A stretch of 61,636 bases of DNA from Acinetobacter portensis (GCF_009372215.1 NZ_LWRV01000034.1:1-61636), one strand, 5' to 3'; counted from the stretch's first letter, positions 46,746-57,032 are shown. A program made the numbers and translations. Notes: a model not told the origin generated them from the sequence alone.

Positions 46746-49583
46746 TCACCCCTTCGGAACTGGACCAGTAATACTGGTATGACGTGAGTCGCCAAGTACG
46801 GAAATCATCAGCATGGTTGCGCCAACAACAGTAATATAAACACCCAAGTCAAAAATTGATGCAGATGCTAAATGCATTTCACCTAAAATTGGTGGGTTCA
46901 CATAAATATGTGCGCTTGTTAAGAATGGGCGACCCCAAATCCATGCCCCCATACCTGATAAGCCTGCAATGACTAAACCAATACCAATCCAAATTTCATA
47001 TAAACGACCTGACTTGGCTTTTAGTAAGCGTTCTGCTTGATCTTGACCTAATGCAATATATTGAATCACAAGTGCAAGAGAGGTAATTAAACCTGCAATA
47101 AAGCCACCACCTGGTAAGTTATGACCACGTAGGAAGATATATAAGCTCACCACAAGTGCTAAGGCTAAAATCCAAGAAGATGTAATACGGAACATCAAAG
47201 GGGATGGGTTAAAGCGGTAAGTAAGACCTTGCGTTGTGGTTGTACCATGAGTACGCATACCATCCATTAAACAAAGTGCACCAATTGCAGCAATACCTAA
47301 TACGGTAATTTCACCAAAGGTATCGAAACCACGGAAGTCGACCAAAATCACGTTTACAACGTTCGTACCACCACCAAGAGGGATGGCTTGTTGCATAAAG
47401 AACCATGAAATTGAGTTGTGATCACGCGTGAGTATGAGCCATGTAATCCACGCAATACCTACACCACCAGAAATTGCAATAATCGCATCTCGCCAACGTC
47501 TAGGTACAGAAGATTCATAAGGTGTAAGTTGTGGAAGTAAGGATAAGCTCATTAGTAGTAAAACAGTTGTGACTACATCTACTGTAATTTGAGTTAATGC
47601 TAAATCGGGTGCAGAGAAGCAAACGAATACAATGGTTACGACTAAGCCAACAGCACCACTAATTAAAATAGCTTTAATGCGCTCGTGATGGAACCACAGC
47701 ATCATCCAACATGCAGAGAATAATAAAAGCCAAAGAACAATGGCGATAGCTGGGGCATGAGTTAATTCACGTGTACCTGTTGTCAGTCCTGAATTGAATA
47801 ATGGCATGGCAACAACGGCAATGCTGAAGAATACAATCCATAAGAGATAGCTTTGTAATTTTCCATTTTCAGTTGCACGTTTAAATTTGCGTGAATTGAG
47901 TAGTAGATGTTTTAAAAATAATTCAAATAAAACTTTGCCTTGGAATTTCCCTAAATAAGGATCTAGGTCAATTTCACGGATTTTTCCACCTTTAGCTAAT
48001 GCAAAGTAGAAACTAACACCACCAATTAAAGCAATAACACTCATGAGCAATGGCATATTAAAACCATGCCAAATGGCAATATGTACGCCTTCAAAGTTTG
48101 CCAATTGTGTACTTGCACGTGTAGTACTGTTCACAACATTTTGGATGAATAGTGTAGGTAAAATTCCCACTAAAATGCACAAGATGGCAAGTAATGTTGC
48201 AGGTGCTCTCATTCCAAAAGTAGGTTCATGCGCATCTTTATTAGGTACATCTTTGCCTACGGGTCCATCAAAGAAAACCCCGTGTACTAAGCGAACCGAG
48301 TAAGCAACTGCAAAAATTCCTGCAAATGTTGCAACAATTGCAGAGACAACCATCACAGGGCCTGACAAATTGGCAAGTAGTTCTGTAAAGAACATCTCTT
48401 TAGACAAGAAGCCATTTGTGAGTGGAACACCTGCCATAGATGCTGCAGTAATCATTGTTAATGTTGCTGTAAACGGAAGAAGTTGCCATAAACCACTGAG
48501 TTTACGCAAATCACGTGTACCCGATTCATGGTCGATAATACCTGCAATCATGAACAACGCAGCTTTAAATGTTGCATGGTTAATAATATGGAAAATTGCC
48601 GCAGCAACCGCAAGGGGAGAGCCAATACCAAGTAAGCAAACAATAAGACCTAAATGGCTGATGGTTGAATACGCTAATAAACCTTTTAAATCTTCTTTAA
48701 AGATGGCGAAGAAAGCCGCCATGCATAACGTGAATAATCCAACGAAAGTAACAATATTATGATAAAGCGCCGCACCTGCAAAAATTGGAATTAACCGTGC
48801 AAGTAAGAAAATACCTGCTTTAACCATGGTTGCAGAGTGTAAATATGCAGATACAGGTGTTGGTGCTGCCATTGCATTTGGCAGCCAAAAGTGGAAAGGA
48901 AACTGCGCACTTTTAGTAAAAGCACCCAACAAAATTAATAATAATGTTGGAACAAATAGAGCATGATTTTGAATTTGCTCAGACATTCCTAAAATTTGGT
49001 CTATTTGATAGGTACCTGTAATTTGCCCTAACAAAATAAAGCCACCCAGCATGGCTAAACCACCCATGCCTGTAATTGTAAGTGCCATACGAGAACCGCG
49101 TTGAGCAGCTTCGTAATTGCTCCAATATCCGACAAGTAGGAAGGATGAGATACTGGTAAGTTCCCAGAAAACGAGTAATAAGAGTAAGTTGTTAGATAAA
49201 GATATCCCCAGCATTGCTGCCATAAACAGCATGAGTAATAAATATAATTTGCTGAGTGAGTTTTTAGGGCTTAAATAATAATATGCATAAATATAAATAA
49301 GTGTACCAATTCCCGTAATGAGGAGGGAAAAGAGTAAACCAAGTGCATCGAGGCGGAAACTTAGGTCTATTCCTAATTGAGGTAGCCAAGACCAAGTTTG
49401 AATAATGGTTTCACCATTAAAAACTGTTTTGGCTTGAGTCAGCAACAAAATTAAACTCGTTAAGCTGACTCCAATAGCACCTAAAGCTGTTACCCCGCGT
49501 GAGAATTTCTTCAGCCACGAGACAAGTATTGTGCCTAGTACTAACGGTAACAATATAATAATCGGTAGCACACTCATATCCAT
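46746..49583 (-). CDS. mrpA: Na+(K+)/H+ antiporter fused subunit A/B (MrpAB)
   Basis: A 945-residue fusion. The N-terminal MrpA part, NuoL-like (about 1-640; WELTSISSFLLVGYW and KSAQFPFHFWLPNAMAAPTPVSAYLHSATMV-type core), is followed by the MrpA C-terminal segment with DFRGFDTFGEITVLGIAAIGA. MrpB follows (about 790-945; LRGHNLPGGGFIAGLI). This is the group 2 layout with A and B joined. The operon order is mrpAB-C-D-E-F-G. The complex exports Na+ (or K+) in exchange for H+ for pH and salt tolerance. Confidence 0.95.
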   Translation of the reverse strand: MDMSVLPIIILLPLVLGTILVSWLKKFSRGVTALGAIGVSLTSLILLLTQAKTVFNGETIIQTWSWLPQLGIDLSFRLDALGLLFSLLITGIGTLIYIYAYYYLSPKNSLSKLYLLLMLFMAAMLGISLSNNLLLLLVFWELTSISSFLLVGYWSNYEAAQRGSRMALTITGMGGLAMLGGFILLGQITGTYQIDQILGMSEQIQNHALFVPTLLLILLGAFTKSAQFPFHFWLPNAMAAPTPVSAYLHSATMVKAGIFLLARLIPIFAGAALYHNIVTFVGLFTLCMAAFFAIFKEDLKGLLAYSTISHLGLIVCLLGIGSPLAVAAAIFHIINHATFKAALFMIAGIIDHESGTRDLRKLSGLWQLLPFTATLTMITAASMAGVPLTNGFLSKEMFFTELLANLSGPVMVVSAIVATFAGIFAVAYSVRLVHGVFFDGPVGKDVPNKDAHEPTFGMRAPATLLAILCILVGILPTLFIQNVVNSTTRASTQLANFEGVHIAIWHGFNMPLLMSVIALIGGVSFYFALAKGGKIREIDLDPYLGKFQGKVLFELFLKHLLLNSRKFKRATENGKLQSYLLWIVFFSIAVVAMPLFNSGLTTGTRELTHAPAIAIVLWLLLFSACWMMLWFHHERIKAILISGAVGLVVTIVFVCFSAPDLALTQITVDVVTTVLLLMSLSLLPQLTPYESSVPRRWRDAIIAISGGVGIAWITWLILTRDHNSISWFFMQQAIPLGGGTNVVNVILVDFRGFDTFGEITVLGIAAIGALCLMDGMRTHGTTTTQGLTYRFNPSPLMFRITSSWILALALVVSLYIFLRGHNLPGGGFIAGLITSLALVIQYIALGQDQAERLLKAKSGRLYEIWIGIGLVIAGLSGMGAWIWGRPFLTSAHIYVNPPILGEMHLASASIFDLGVYITVVGATMLMISVLGDSRHTSITGPVPKG

Positions 49584-49913
49584 TGTCGTGATTTAGGTCT
49601 AAAAAACCTAGCGTGAATCTTAATCTTTCAAGGATTATAGGACAGCAAAGAACCATCCAAGTTTCTAAATCTTGAAAGCCAAATGTTTAATCTAAATGAA
49701 AAGTAAGTTGTATTGCGCAACTTAGGAATGATTGCAAAATCCGATTTTTTTACAAAAATTGCAAATAAATCCGATCATATTACAGCCAAGACGCAACATC
49801 AATCTTTTTCGATCCCACGGAGAACATTATACGCTGACTTCATTTCTCTATGGGATGAATGCGCGACAAGATATTTTTAATAAATGTAAGCAAAGACTTA
49901 TTTTGAATAATAA
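49584..49913. other. Intergenic region upstream of the mrp operon
   Basis: 330 bases with no gene seen. On the minus strand it contains TATAAT (plus coordinates 49634-49639), about 50 bases before the mrpAB start, with a weak -35 (CTTGGA) around 49656-49661. The far half lies just upstream of mrp and downstream of the ATPase gene, which ends at 49914. No terminator hairpin was recognised for the latter. Confidence 0.5.
49634..49661 (-). promoter_or_regulatory. Candidate mrp operon promoter
   Basis: A perfect TATAAT on the minus strand (49639 down to 49634) with a 16-base spacer to CTTGGA. The -35 match is poor, so it is a candidate only. Confidence 0.4.
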
Positions 49914-51296
49914 TTATTCATGAAGCTTGTGTTCTAAAGATGCATTTTCTCGATTATTGAGCAGAAAGATTAAATTCTTTTGCTGATCTTCATTTAGGTT
50001 TTCACGAATGAGTTCGAAAAAGCTTTGTGCGCTATCTAGTGGTTCTTGAAGATGATCGATGTGTTCTGAAATATCAGTTTCAATATCATCTAAATTTAAA
50101 TTCAGATTTTGATAGATTTCATCGAATTCTGCTTGAAGCGTAGGTACAAGAACAGGGTGTAATTGCTGATTTTCTAATTGTAAGCATTGATAGTCTGAAG
50201 CATTTTCTAATAATTCTGTGCGATTACCTGTCACGATAATTTGCACATGTGGAAATGCTTTATTCAAGCGAGCCAAAATTGTTGCGCATTCATCTTGATC
50301 GAGTTGTTGGTCAATTTCATCTATGAGTAAAATCCCTTCGCCCTCTAAACATGGGTATAGGTTCGCAGTATTTAATAAACATAATCGACGAACAATATCA
50401 CCCACCAAAGCAATCCAATTTTTTAAACTATTGGAAAGTTGTTGGAACATCATGCTCTTACCTTTATAGGTCACCATGAGTTGTAATTTGGGTAAGTATT
50501 GTAAGTAGATATTTGTGAGCTCAGGAAATATCGTAGCAAGGGTATCTTTTAAAGCGGTTAAACTTGGTGCATGCATTTGGTTGTATGCATTAATTAAAGC
50601 TGCGCTTAAATCTTGATGTGGATCTTCACCATGTTGATTGGCAATTAAACGATTCACTAAGTCTGTGGTTTGTGCATTTTCAATGTCTGAAATTTCACGA
50701 AACCATTCAAAAAAACGAGCAAAAGTGGTGTATGGAATTGTTGTAATTTCATAGGCATTTCCTGCTTGAAAAATGGCAGGATTATTTTTGCTCATTAAAT
50801 TGATTTCGTGAACGAAACGCTCAGAAGGGTAATAGGCAATAAGCGGTAGACCTTGTAATGGATCAAGTTGCATCGCTTTTTGATAAAGTGTAACGAGCTT
50901 TTCTAATTTTTGAGTTTCAGCTTTGCTATAACCTGCTAAGGCTTTTGTTTGTGTTTTATAAAGTTGCCAATCACATATTTGAGTTTCAATTTCGCTTGAA
51001 TTTATGGATTCAGGAAGTGAGCCAATTTCTGTTGGAATATGAACTTTAATATCAATTTTAGACTGTAGACGACCTTGTTTGATATCTTGGTCAGGCAAAA
51101 CAGCACCTGCTGTTCGTGCATCTTTATAACGTGCTGAAAACCAAGTAAGCGCTAAAAAAGTAGAGCGAAGTAAAGATGTTTTACCTGAACCTTGATCACC
51201 TAAAATAAGCGTAATAGGTTTGTCGTGATAATGAAACTCTATCTTTGTGTCAGTAAAATGCGTAATGTGTTTGAATTGTATCGATTTTAATTTCAT
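49914..51296 (-). CDS. AAA/ABC-type ATPase (COG3950-like), paired with a UvrD-like helicase
   Basis: A 460-residue soluble protein. The RecF/SMC-like N-terminus (LKSIQFKHITHFTDTKIEF) leads to Walker A GDQGSGKTS at 33-41. YYPSERFV at 155-162 and the signature-like QQLSNSLKNWIALVGDIVRR at 286-304 precede Walker B GILLIDEID at 321-329 and VTGNRTELL (switch region). The pattern resembles COG3950/AAA_21 ATPases found in several defence systems. No TOPRIM or HNH nuclease motif is seen in the 130 residues after Walker B, which are acidic and helical. It is the second gene of a two-gene unit, 16 bases after the helicase. Confidence 0.75.
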   Translation of the reverse strand: MKLKSIQFKHITHFTDTKIEFHYHDKPITLILGDQGSGKTSLLRSTFLALTWFSARYKDARTAGAVLPDQDIKQGRLQSKIDIKVHIPTEIGSLPESINSSEIETQICDWQLYKTQTKALAGYSKAETQKLEKLVTLYQKAMQLDPLQGLPLIAYYPSERFVHEINLMSKNNPAIFQAGNAYEITTIPYTTFARFFEWFREISDIENAQTTDLVNRLIANQHGEDPHQDLSAALINAYNQMHAPSLTALKDTLATIFPELTNIYLQYLPKLQLMVTYKGKSMMFQQLSNSLKNWIALVGDIVRRLCLLNTANLYPCLEGEGILLIDEIDQQLDQDECATILARLNKAFPHVQIIVTGNRTELLENASDYQCLQLENQQLHPVLVPTLQAEFDEIYQNLNLNLDDIETDISEHIDHLQEPLDSAQSFFELIRENLNEDQQKNLIFLLNNRENASLEHKLHE

Positions 51297-51312
51297 AAGA
51301 TACCTGCATTAA

Positions 51313-52815
51313 TTAACCCACAGCTTTACGTAGTGATATTGGCATTTTTATTTTGAGTTGTTGAACCAAATCGTAAATATGATGAATATTTAAGCTTAAC
51401 TTAGCGCGAGTACATGCGACGTACAATAAACGTAATTCTTCATCGCTAATTTTAAAGTCTTTATCGTTCAGTCTAAATTGGTAGTCATCTTCAATATGAA
51501 CACGATTCCACTCTAAACCTTTGGCTTTATGCGCTGTAGAAATAATATAGTCGGCTTGATCAATAGGTGTAATTTTCGCTAAAGCACGTTTTAGCGGATC
51601 TGTTCCATGATCATCAACGAGTTTAACCAATGGTTTGATGTCGCCACCATCGTTGGTTTCACAGTATTCGTGAACATCGTGCCAAGAATTAAACCAAGCC
51701 AACTCAGGCACATCGACAACACGTTTGCCTTGCTTGAGCATGCTTGCAGCATCCACAAATTTATTTAATCTAACATGATCTGCTTGCAAGCTGACTTTAT
51801 CGCCATGAAGCAAACCTGAAAGTAAAAGTTCCATTGCACGTGCATTGGTACGACACAAAATTGCATCACGCATTTTGGTATGTGGTTTATTCACAACTTT
51901 GGAATTGAGTTGTGGATTACCCAATAACGGCACGGTTTCATTCAACGCACCTAAAATGGCATTGGCATTCAATGCAATTTCCTCACCAAAACGGAACGAT
52001 GTCGTTAAGCGGGATTCGGGCAAGGGAAGTTGCTGCATGGCATTAACAGCACCTCGCCAAGCATAAATTTGCTGATGTGCATCGCCGACATAAATAACTT
52101 GTGAATTTCGCTGTTTCAGCAAAATTCCAAGCATGAGCGGGTCTGCATCTTGTGCTTCATCAAATAAAACATAGTCAGATGGAATATTTGGTTCAGACAA
52201 AGCCCAAAGTTTTAAATAAATATCGTGTCCAATTCCTGCTTCATGATTTGGATCAATCGATTCTAACCAACGACGCTCAACGGCTTTATACAAATGAATT
52301 TGTAAAGATTCAATATCATCAGGATGCAACCAACTAGGCGCTTGAATATGTCGAGGAGCAGGGTATTGCGAGCTTGTAGAACAGAAATAGCTGACGGTAT
52401 TGGCAACCAAACTTGCTAATCGTGAAGGCATTAAAACGTATTTTTCATAACGCCCACCCATCATACGTCGAAGCGTAATGGGTTCTAATCGATATTCTTT
52501 GGCAATAAAACTCGGGCTTAAACGTGGTAAACGTAATTTATCGGTGATTCCACGTGGAACACTTCTATAAGCCAAAGAGTGAAAAGTTCGACACTCGACA
52601 TTTCGGTGAAATTTACTTTGTGCTTCTGCGGCAATGGTTTTGTTGAAAGCGAGATACATGCCACGTCTTTGTGGCATGGCATCGCTAATCATTTGTAATG
52701 TGGTGGTTTTACCTGTGCCTGCATAGGCAATCACTTTAAAAGATTTGCCTAGACGTGCGTTATCAATCGCAGTTGCTTGTTCATAGGTCGCACTTGGTTT
52801 TTTATTTTCAGACAC
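51313..52815 (-). CDS. UvrD/PcrA-like superfamily 1 helicase
   Basis: A 500-residue SF1A helicase, shorter than UvrD (about 720) and close in size to Gabija GajB. The Q-motif Gln is at 13 (YEQATAI), Walker A AYAGTGKTT at 30-38, motif II VLFDEAQDAD, motif III VGDAHQQIYAWRGA, motif IV/V STAHKAKGLEWNRV and motif VI LLYVACTRAK. The 2B-type subdomain is reduced. It lies first in a unit with the downstream ATPase and 16 bases after hisIE. It may act in DNA repair or in defence together with the ATPase. Confidence 0.88.
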   Translation of the reverse strand: MSENKKPSATYEQATAIDNARLGKSFKVIAYAGTGKTTTLQMISDAMPQRRGMYLAFNKTIAAEAQSKFHRNVECRTFHSLAYRSVPRGITDKLRLPRLSPSFIAKEYRLEPITLRRMMGGRYEKYVLMPSRLASLVANTVSYFCSTSSQYPAPRHIQAPSWLHPDDIESLQIHLYKAVERRWLESIDPNHEAGIGHDIYLKLWALSEPNIPSDYVLFDEAQDADPLMLGILLKQRNSQVIYVGDAHQQIYAWRGAVNAMQQLPLPESRLTTSFRFGEEIALNANAILGALNETVPLLGNPQLNSKVVNKPHTKMRDAILCRTNARAMELLLSGLLHGDKVSLQADHVRLNKFVDAASMLKQGKRVVDVPELAWFNSWHDVHEYCETNDGGDIKPLVKLVDDHGTDPLKRALAKITPIDQADYIISTAHKAKGLEWNRVHIEDDYQFRLNDKDFKISDEELRLLYVACTRAKLSLNIHHIYDLVQQLKIKMPISLRKAVG

Positions 52816-52831
52816 AGATTATTTACTTTAA

Positions 52832-53614
52832 TTAATGCTGGCGATTCGATTTTTCAACCAAGCCAGATAAACCTTGACGACGAGCAAGTTCGTTGAGCAC
52901 CAATTGAACATCTAAATCGAAGTAACCAAGCATCACAATGGTATGGAACCAAAGATCAGCGACTTCGTAAATGACATCATTTTTGTTGTCTTCATTGGCT
53001 TTTGAGTCAAAATCTTTAGCAGAAATAATGGTTTCAACACTTTCTTCACCCACTTTTTCTAAAATTTTGTTTAAACCTTTATGATAAAGCTTCGCCACAT
53101 AAGATGAGTCAGGATCGGCTTTTTTACGATCTGCCATCATTTTTCCTAAATAAGACAAAACATCCACTTGTTCAGATTTTGCAGTTGAAGCATTCATTGC
53201 AAGCGTATGTGGATTTGTCGATTTCTCGCCATAAATTTGGTTCGGATCTTTAATTTGAGCGTCTACAATTTCCCAACCATTTGGCGTAAGTTTACGATAG
53301 AAGCAAGATTCACGACCTGTATGACATGCAATTCCGCCGTGTTGTTCAATTTGAAGAACAATTACGTCTGCATCGCAATCTAAACGAATTTCATGAACGG
53401 TTTGGAAATGACCTGATTCTTCGCCTTTGTGCCACAACTTATTACGCGAACGAGAAAAATAAACCGCTTGGTTTTTTTCAGCCGTTAAGGTTAATGCTTC
53501 ACGGTTCATCCACGCAACCATTAACACACGACCCGTTTGATGATGCTGAGCAATGGCAGGGATTAAACCTTGTTCGTTAAATTTTACTTCATCGAGCCAT
53601 TGCACATTATTCAT
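52832..53614 (-). CDS. hisI: Bifunctional phosphoribosyl-AMP cyclohydrolase / phosphoribosyl-ATP pyrophosphatase
   Basis: Histidine biosynthesis steps 2 and 3, 260 residues (HisIE). The N-terminal cyclohydrolase domain has the zinc/metal motif [10 protein letters not shown] and [10 protein letters not shown]. The C-terminal pyrophosphohydrolase domain has [18 protein letters not shown] and [13 protein letters not shown]. Length fits the fused enzyme. It is upstream of the helicase-ATPase pair on the same strand, with 16 bases between. Confidence 0.96.
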   Translation of the reverse strand: MNNVQWLDEVKFNEQGLIPAIAQHHQTGRVLMVAWMNREALTLTAEKNQAVYFSRSRNKLWHKGEESGHFQTVHEIRLDCDADVIVLQIEQHGGIACHTGRESCFYRKLTPNGWEIVDAQIKDPNQIYGEKSTNPHTLAMNASTAKSEQVDVLSYLGKMMADRKKADPDSSYVAKLYHKGLNKILEKVGEESVETIISAKDFDSKANEDNKNDVIYEVADLWFHTIVMLGYFDLDVQLVLNELARRQGLSGLVEKSNRQH

Positions 53615-53711
53615 GAGTATTTCACCAAAATATTTTCAAAAAATTAATCAATACGTCTGCCGTATCGTTTCGATAGTGTACGGCATCCACATCCTTTTAA
53701 GGAAATAAATC

Positions 53712-55016
53712 TTAATCTATTTTTAAAGTGTTTAGGGCAAAATCTGTATGATCTTTCGCGGGTTTTGCAATATCTGCATAATTCATTGTTTGCAACATAT
53801 TCGATTTTAAGCCTGAAATCGTAATCGCCATTTCTTTGCGGAAATAGGGGATTTGATACATGCTTAAAAAGGCTAAATCTCGAATTGGCCCTGCAATTTT
53901 GGAATGCGATTGATACAGCGGTGTCAGTAATCGGCTAAAAAATTGGTAAAAACGAATGGAAGGTTGTCGATGCTGATGATAACTTTTCCAAAGTTCATTT
54001 AAGTCTAAATTGTCTTTTTGTGTTGCTATTTGGAATGATTGCCCTAAAGCCCAAGCATCCAGCAAAGCCATATTTGCTCCTTGCCCAAGTTGCGGACTCA
54101 TTGCATGAGCAGCATCACCAATGACGCCAATTCTGCCTTCGCCAAATTTAGACATCACCACATCTCTATAATTGGCAGATAGCCATTTTTCTTGATTATT
54201 TTCTTCGGGAAGCACGGTTTCAAGCCATTCTGCGGCTTTACTCCATCTTTGATGAACCTGATGTAGCCACTTTTGCTGAGATGCTTTATCTAATAAAAAA
54301 GAATCGAGCTGTTCTGTGGGCATGCTCCAAAAAACACTTGAAAGTTTATTCGTACTATGTGGAATAGCACCTGTTGGCATAATGCCCATCATGGTTTGGG
54401 CTTTGTCATAAAATTGATGCAGAATTTGAGGATTTAATTCTTGGCACTCGGGCACAATAATCCACTTTGCACCCCAAGGATAAGGCTTATTTACTTTCAC
54501 CCAAGCTTCGGGGCGAATAGAACTTCGTGCGCCATTGGCAACAATCACCACATCAAAAGCAGCTTCAAATTTGCCATTGCTCGATGTTCCTTTAATACGG
54601 ATGTCATCTGTATTTTCATTGAGCGTATGAACATCATGCCCCATATACCAATGAATGTGATTTGGAAATTCGCGAGCTTTGCTTTCTAAAACATGACATA
54701 AGCTTGCACGATGAATACCCAGTCCGTAGAAGTTTTCATTCGCTTGTTTATAGTGACTATTTACAAGCAGTTGTCCATTGGCAAGTTGACCTTCAAGACC
54801 TGTAACAACTGTACCAAGTTGAAGCGCATGTTCTAACATACCTAAATGTTCAAACACGGCCAAACCTGAAGGTTGAAGGAGTAAACCCGCACCTACAGGA
54901 TCTAGATTTTCCGCTTTTTCAAAAATACTGACTTGAATGTTTTGCTTGGCTAAAAGAATTGCAGATGCAATACCTGTTGTGCCAGCCCCAATAATGGCAA
55001 TATGCTTTTTAATCAT
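53712..55016 (-). CDS. FAD-dependent monooxygenase (salicylate hydroxylase-like)
   Basis: Flavoprotein hydroxylase of about 434 residues from the chosen ATG (MIKKHIAIIGAG). The dinucleotide-binding GAGTTGIASA is at the N-terminus, DVVIVANGARSSIR (the DG-like motif) in the middle, and IGVIGDAAHAMSPQLGQGANMAL (GD motif, split) near 300. Class A aromatic hydroxylases share this plan. The substrate is unknown. An in-frame upstream extension to 55106 is AT-rich and unlikely to be translated. The upstream ribosome binding site is weak. Confidence 0.88.
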   Translation of the reverse strand: MIKKHIAIIGAGTTGIASAILLAKQNIQVSIFEKAENLDPVGAGLLLQPSGLAVFEHLGMLEHALQLGTVVTGLEGQLANGQLLVNSHYKQANENFYGLGIHRASLCHVLESKAREFPNHIHWYMGHDVHTLNENTDDIRIKGTSSNGKFEAAFDVVIVANGARSSIRPEAWVKVNKPYPWGAKWIIVPECQELNPQILHQFYDKAQTMMGIMPTGAIPHSTNKLSSVFWSMPTEQLDSFLLDKASQQKWLHQVHQRWSKAAEWLETVLPEENNQEKWLSANYRDVVMSKFGEGRIGVIGDAAHAMSPQLGQGANMALLDAWALGQSFQIATQKDNLDLNELWKSYHQHRQPSIRFYQFFSRLLTPLYQSHSKIAGPIRDLAFLSMYQIPYFRKEMAITISGLKSNMLQTMNYADIAKPAKDHTDFALNTLKID

Positions 55017-55195
55017 TAAATTTGAATAAATATATTTAATTTTATTGTTTTGATTATCTCGAGAATTAAGTGGGAAGTAAATTGTATTTGTATACTTAAA
55101 GTACAAGTTATGGTTTTATTATTAATCTAAACTTAAAAATAATTTCGTTTTAAAAGCGAAAAAAATTCCTTATTTTAACGAAAAGGGTAGTTTGA

Positions 55196-55906
55196 ATGAA
55201 AAAAATGACGTTGCTTATAGCAACTGTATTTATAAGCATATTTTTAACGGCTTGTATGACAACAATGCTTTGGAACGAGAACTCAGCGACACACACAACA
55301 AAAGAATTTAATACGCTTAAAGAAGATCAAGTCTCAGATTTTGCTAAAGTTGTACAGAAAGATTCAAGTACGAATTTTTTAGTTATTGGAATAGATAATG
55401 CATATCTAATAGAAGATGGTAGTGAGGATGTTAACCAACTTTTATTATTAGGAGCAAAAAATACAAGTATTGAAATGCTTTACAGGCAAGACCAAGCTTT
55501 AGTATTAGATGTAGACTCAAAAAATAAATCTAATTATATGTTCAATGCTAATTTAGCTTTTAGATTCTCTGTGAAAAATCCAACAACAGAACAAAAAGAA
55601 TTATTTAAAGCTCAGTCAGAAAGGTTTAAAACTAAGCTAGTAGAAAAGGACAATGAATTATCTTTGATTCGATACATTCCAATTAAGGGAAAGATCATCA
55701 TGCTTAATGATGAAATGAAATCAACAAAACTTCAAAACATGTCGAAATCTTATAAGGTTAAAGTCGGATATTACGAGGTTCGCAGATCTTGGCATAAATT
55801 TAGTCTCATTGATAATATTATTCAAACGCCTTTTGCTTTAGTTGCCGATGCAATTATTATTCCTTTTGCAGTTGTAGGTATAGCTGTTGGTAGTGTTACT
55901 AAATAA
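55196..55906 (+). CDS. Lipoprotein of unknown function
   Basis: A 236-residue protein. The N-terminal signal with lipobox LTAC (Cys20) marks a lipoprotein. The central region is polar, AT-rich in codon use (ATA, AGA) and unlike its neighbours. A hydrophobic C-terminal stretch (about 208-234, FALVADAIIIPFAVVGIAVGSV) looks like a membrane segment or a glycine-zipper tail. AAAGGGTAG precedes the ATG. I do not recognise it. The composition suggests recent gain. Confidence 0.65.
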   Translation: MKKMTLLIATVFISIFLTACMTTMLWNENSATHTTKEFNTLKEDQVSDFAKVVQKDSSTNFLVIGIDNAYLIEDGSEDVNQLLLLGAKNTSIEMLYRQDQALVLDVDSKNKSNYMFNANLAFRFSVKNPTTEQKELFKAQSERFKTKLVEKDNELSLIRYIPIKGKIIMLNDEMKSTKLQNMSKSYKVKVGYYEVRRSWHKFSLIDNIIQTPFALVADAIIIPFAVVGIAVGSVTK

Positions 55907-55955
55907 ATATCATTCTTATGAGAGTTGCTTCACTTTAAGAGGTGACTCTCTCATC

Positions 55956-57032
55956 TCACAAATCGTACATGAATTCAGCAAAATTTTGCTTTTCAATCAT
56001 TTCTAAAAATTCATCGCCCAAACGCTGACTTTCAGAAATGCTTTGTTTCCAAAGTTGAATACGCTTGCTTTGATCTAAACCTTTTAAAGTGAAATCTTTA
56101 CGGTCAGGTAAACGTCCCAAAGGCAAAGAATTTAAATATTCCTGAGATGGTGATAATAATAAAGTACGTGCTTGATTCTCAGGATTCGACTTTCTGTTTT
56201 TTAACATTTTATCGAACCACCCGGGCGTAATGCTGTCGGTGAAATGTGGATATAAAACAATGCCTTTACTTTGAAATGGTAAGTCGATGTGATAATCAAT
56301 TAAACCACCATCACGGTAACTTCCTTGCGGTGCATTTGGAATATTTCGAACAGCAGACATCACCCCTGGAATTGAAGCCGATGCCATCAGCCAAGCTAAA
56401 ACATTGTCATGATTCAAGGTTTGGTAATGTGTGACAAAATCATCTTCAACTTTAAATTGTTCGCCTATATTGGGCTGACTAATCACGCGTTGCATAAATA
56501 AACGATTATGTTTACGTGCAATGGCATTACTACTGACAATACCCGCAACCGAAGCAAGTAACGGTAAGGCTTTATCGCTTTGGAAAATATGCTGAGATTT
56601 TACCGAAAGAACAGTTAAGTGGTAATTAGGATGTTCGACAAGTTGTTGTTCTTTGCCTTGAATTAATTCGAGTAGCATATTGCGACAAATATCACCGACT
56701 TCTTCACGTGACATTTTATTAGTGAAATGCAAATTTGTATAAAGCTCAGAAAGTTTTTCTGTACCTTCTTTTGCACCCCAAGCCAAAATACTCGCAAAAC
56801 GCCAACTGCCAATGCTTGAACCAATGACGGTTCTACGTTGTGGCGACTGCGCAAGAAAGTTGCCGAAAATAGCTTGATCTAAACCTTGTATGCCAATGCC
56901 TTTTGGACCACCTGCTGCTCCGGGAAGCGTATCCACTTGAGATGCATGTAAGCCTTCTTTTTCTATAAGTTGACGAGCAAGATGACCTGCACGAATATTT
57001 AAAGCAGGTGGTTGTTTTTTTAGAATTTGCAT
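55956..57032 (-). CDS. Patatin-like phospholipase
   Basis: A 358-residue serine lipase of the patatin family. The glycine-rich oxyanion segment GAAGGPKGIG is near residue 38, the nucleophile Ser in GSSIGSW near 73 and the dyad Asp in YRDGGLIDYH near 240. No signal peptide, so a cytoplasmic or membrane-peripheral acyl hydrolase is expected. The substrate is unknown. It is monocistronic and convergent with the lipoprotein gene. Confidence 0.9.
   Translation of the reverse strand: MQILKKQPPALNIRAGHLARQLIEKEGLHASQVDTLPGAAGGPKGIGIQGLDQAIFGNFLAQSPQRRTVIGSSIGSWRFASILAWGAKEGTEKLSELYTNLHFTNKMSREEVGDICRNMLLELIQGKEQQLVEHPNYHLTVLSVKSQHIFQSDKALPLLASVAGIVSSNAIARKHNRLFMQRVISQPNIGEQFKVEDDFVTHYQTLNHDNVLAWLMASASIPGVMSAVRNIPNAPQGSYRDGGLIDYHIDLPFQSKGIVLYPHFTDSITPGWFDKMLKNRKSNPENQARTLLLSPSQEYLNSLPLGRLPDRKDFTLKGLDQSKRIQLWKQSISESQRLGDEFLEMIEKQNFAEFMYDL

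Noticed and set aside
48370..48762. 130-codon frame antisense to mrpA
   Set aside because: Antisense shadow of a membrane protein gene; no ribosome binding site.
43360..49583. Mrp operon as part of respiratory complex I
   Set aside because: Subunits resemble NuoL/M/N/K, but the MrpE, MrpF and MrpG genes and the MrpB fusion identify an antiporter.
55920..55953. Hairpin between the lipoprotein and patatin genes as terminator
   Set aside because: The arms (GAGAGT / CTCTCTC) pair imperfectly and no T run follows.
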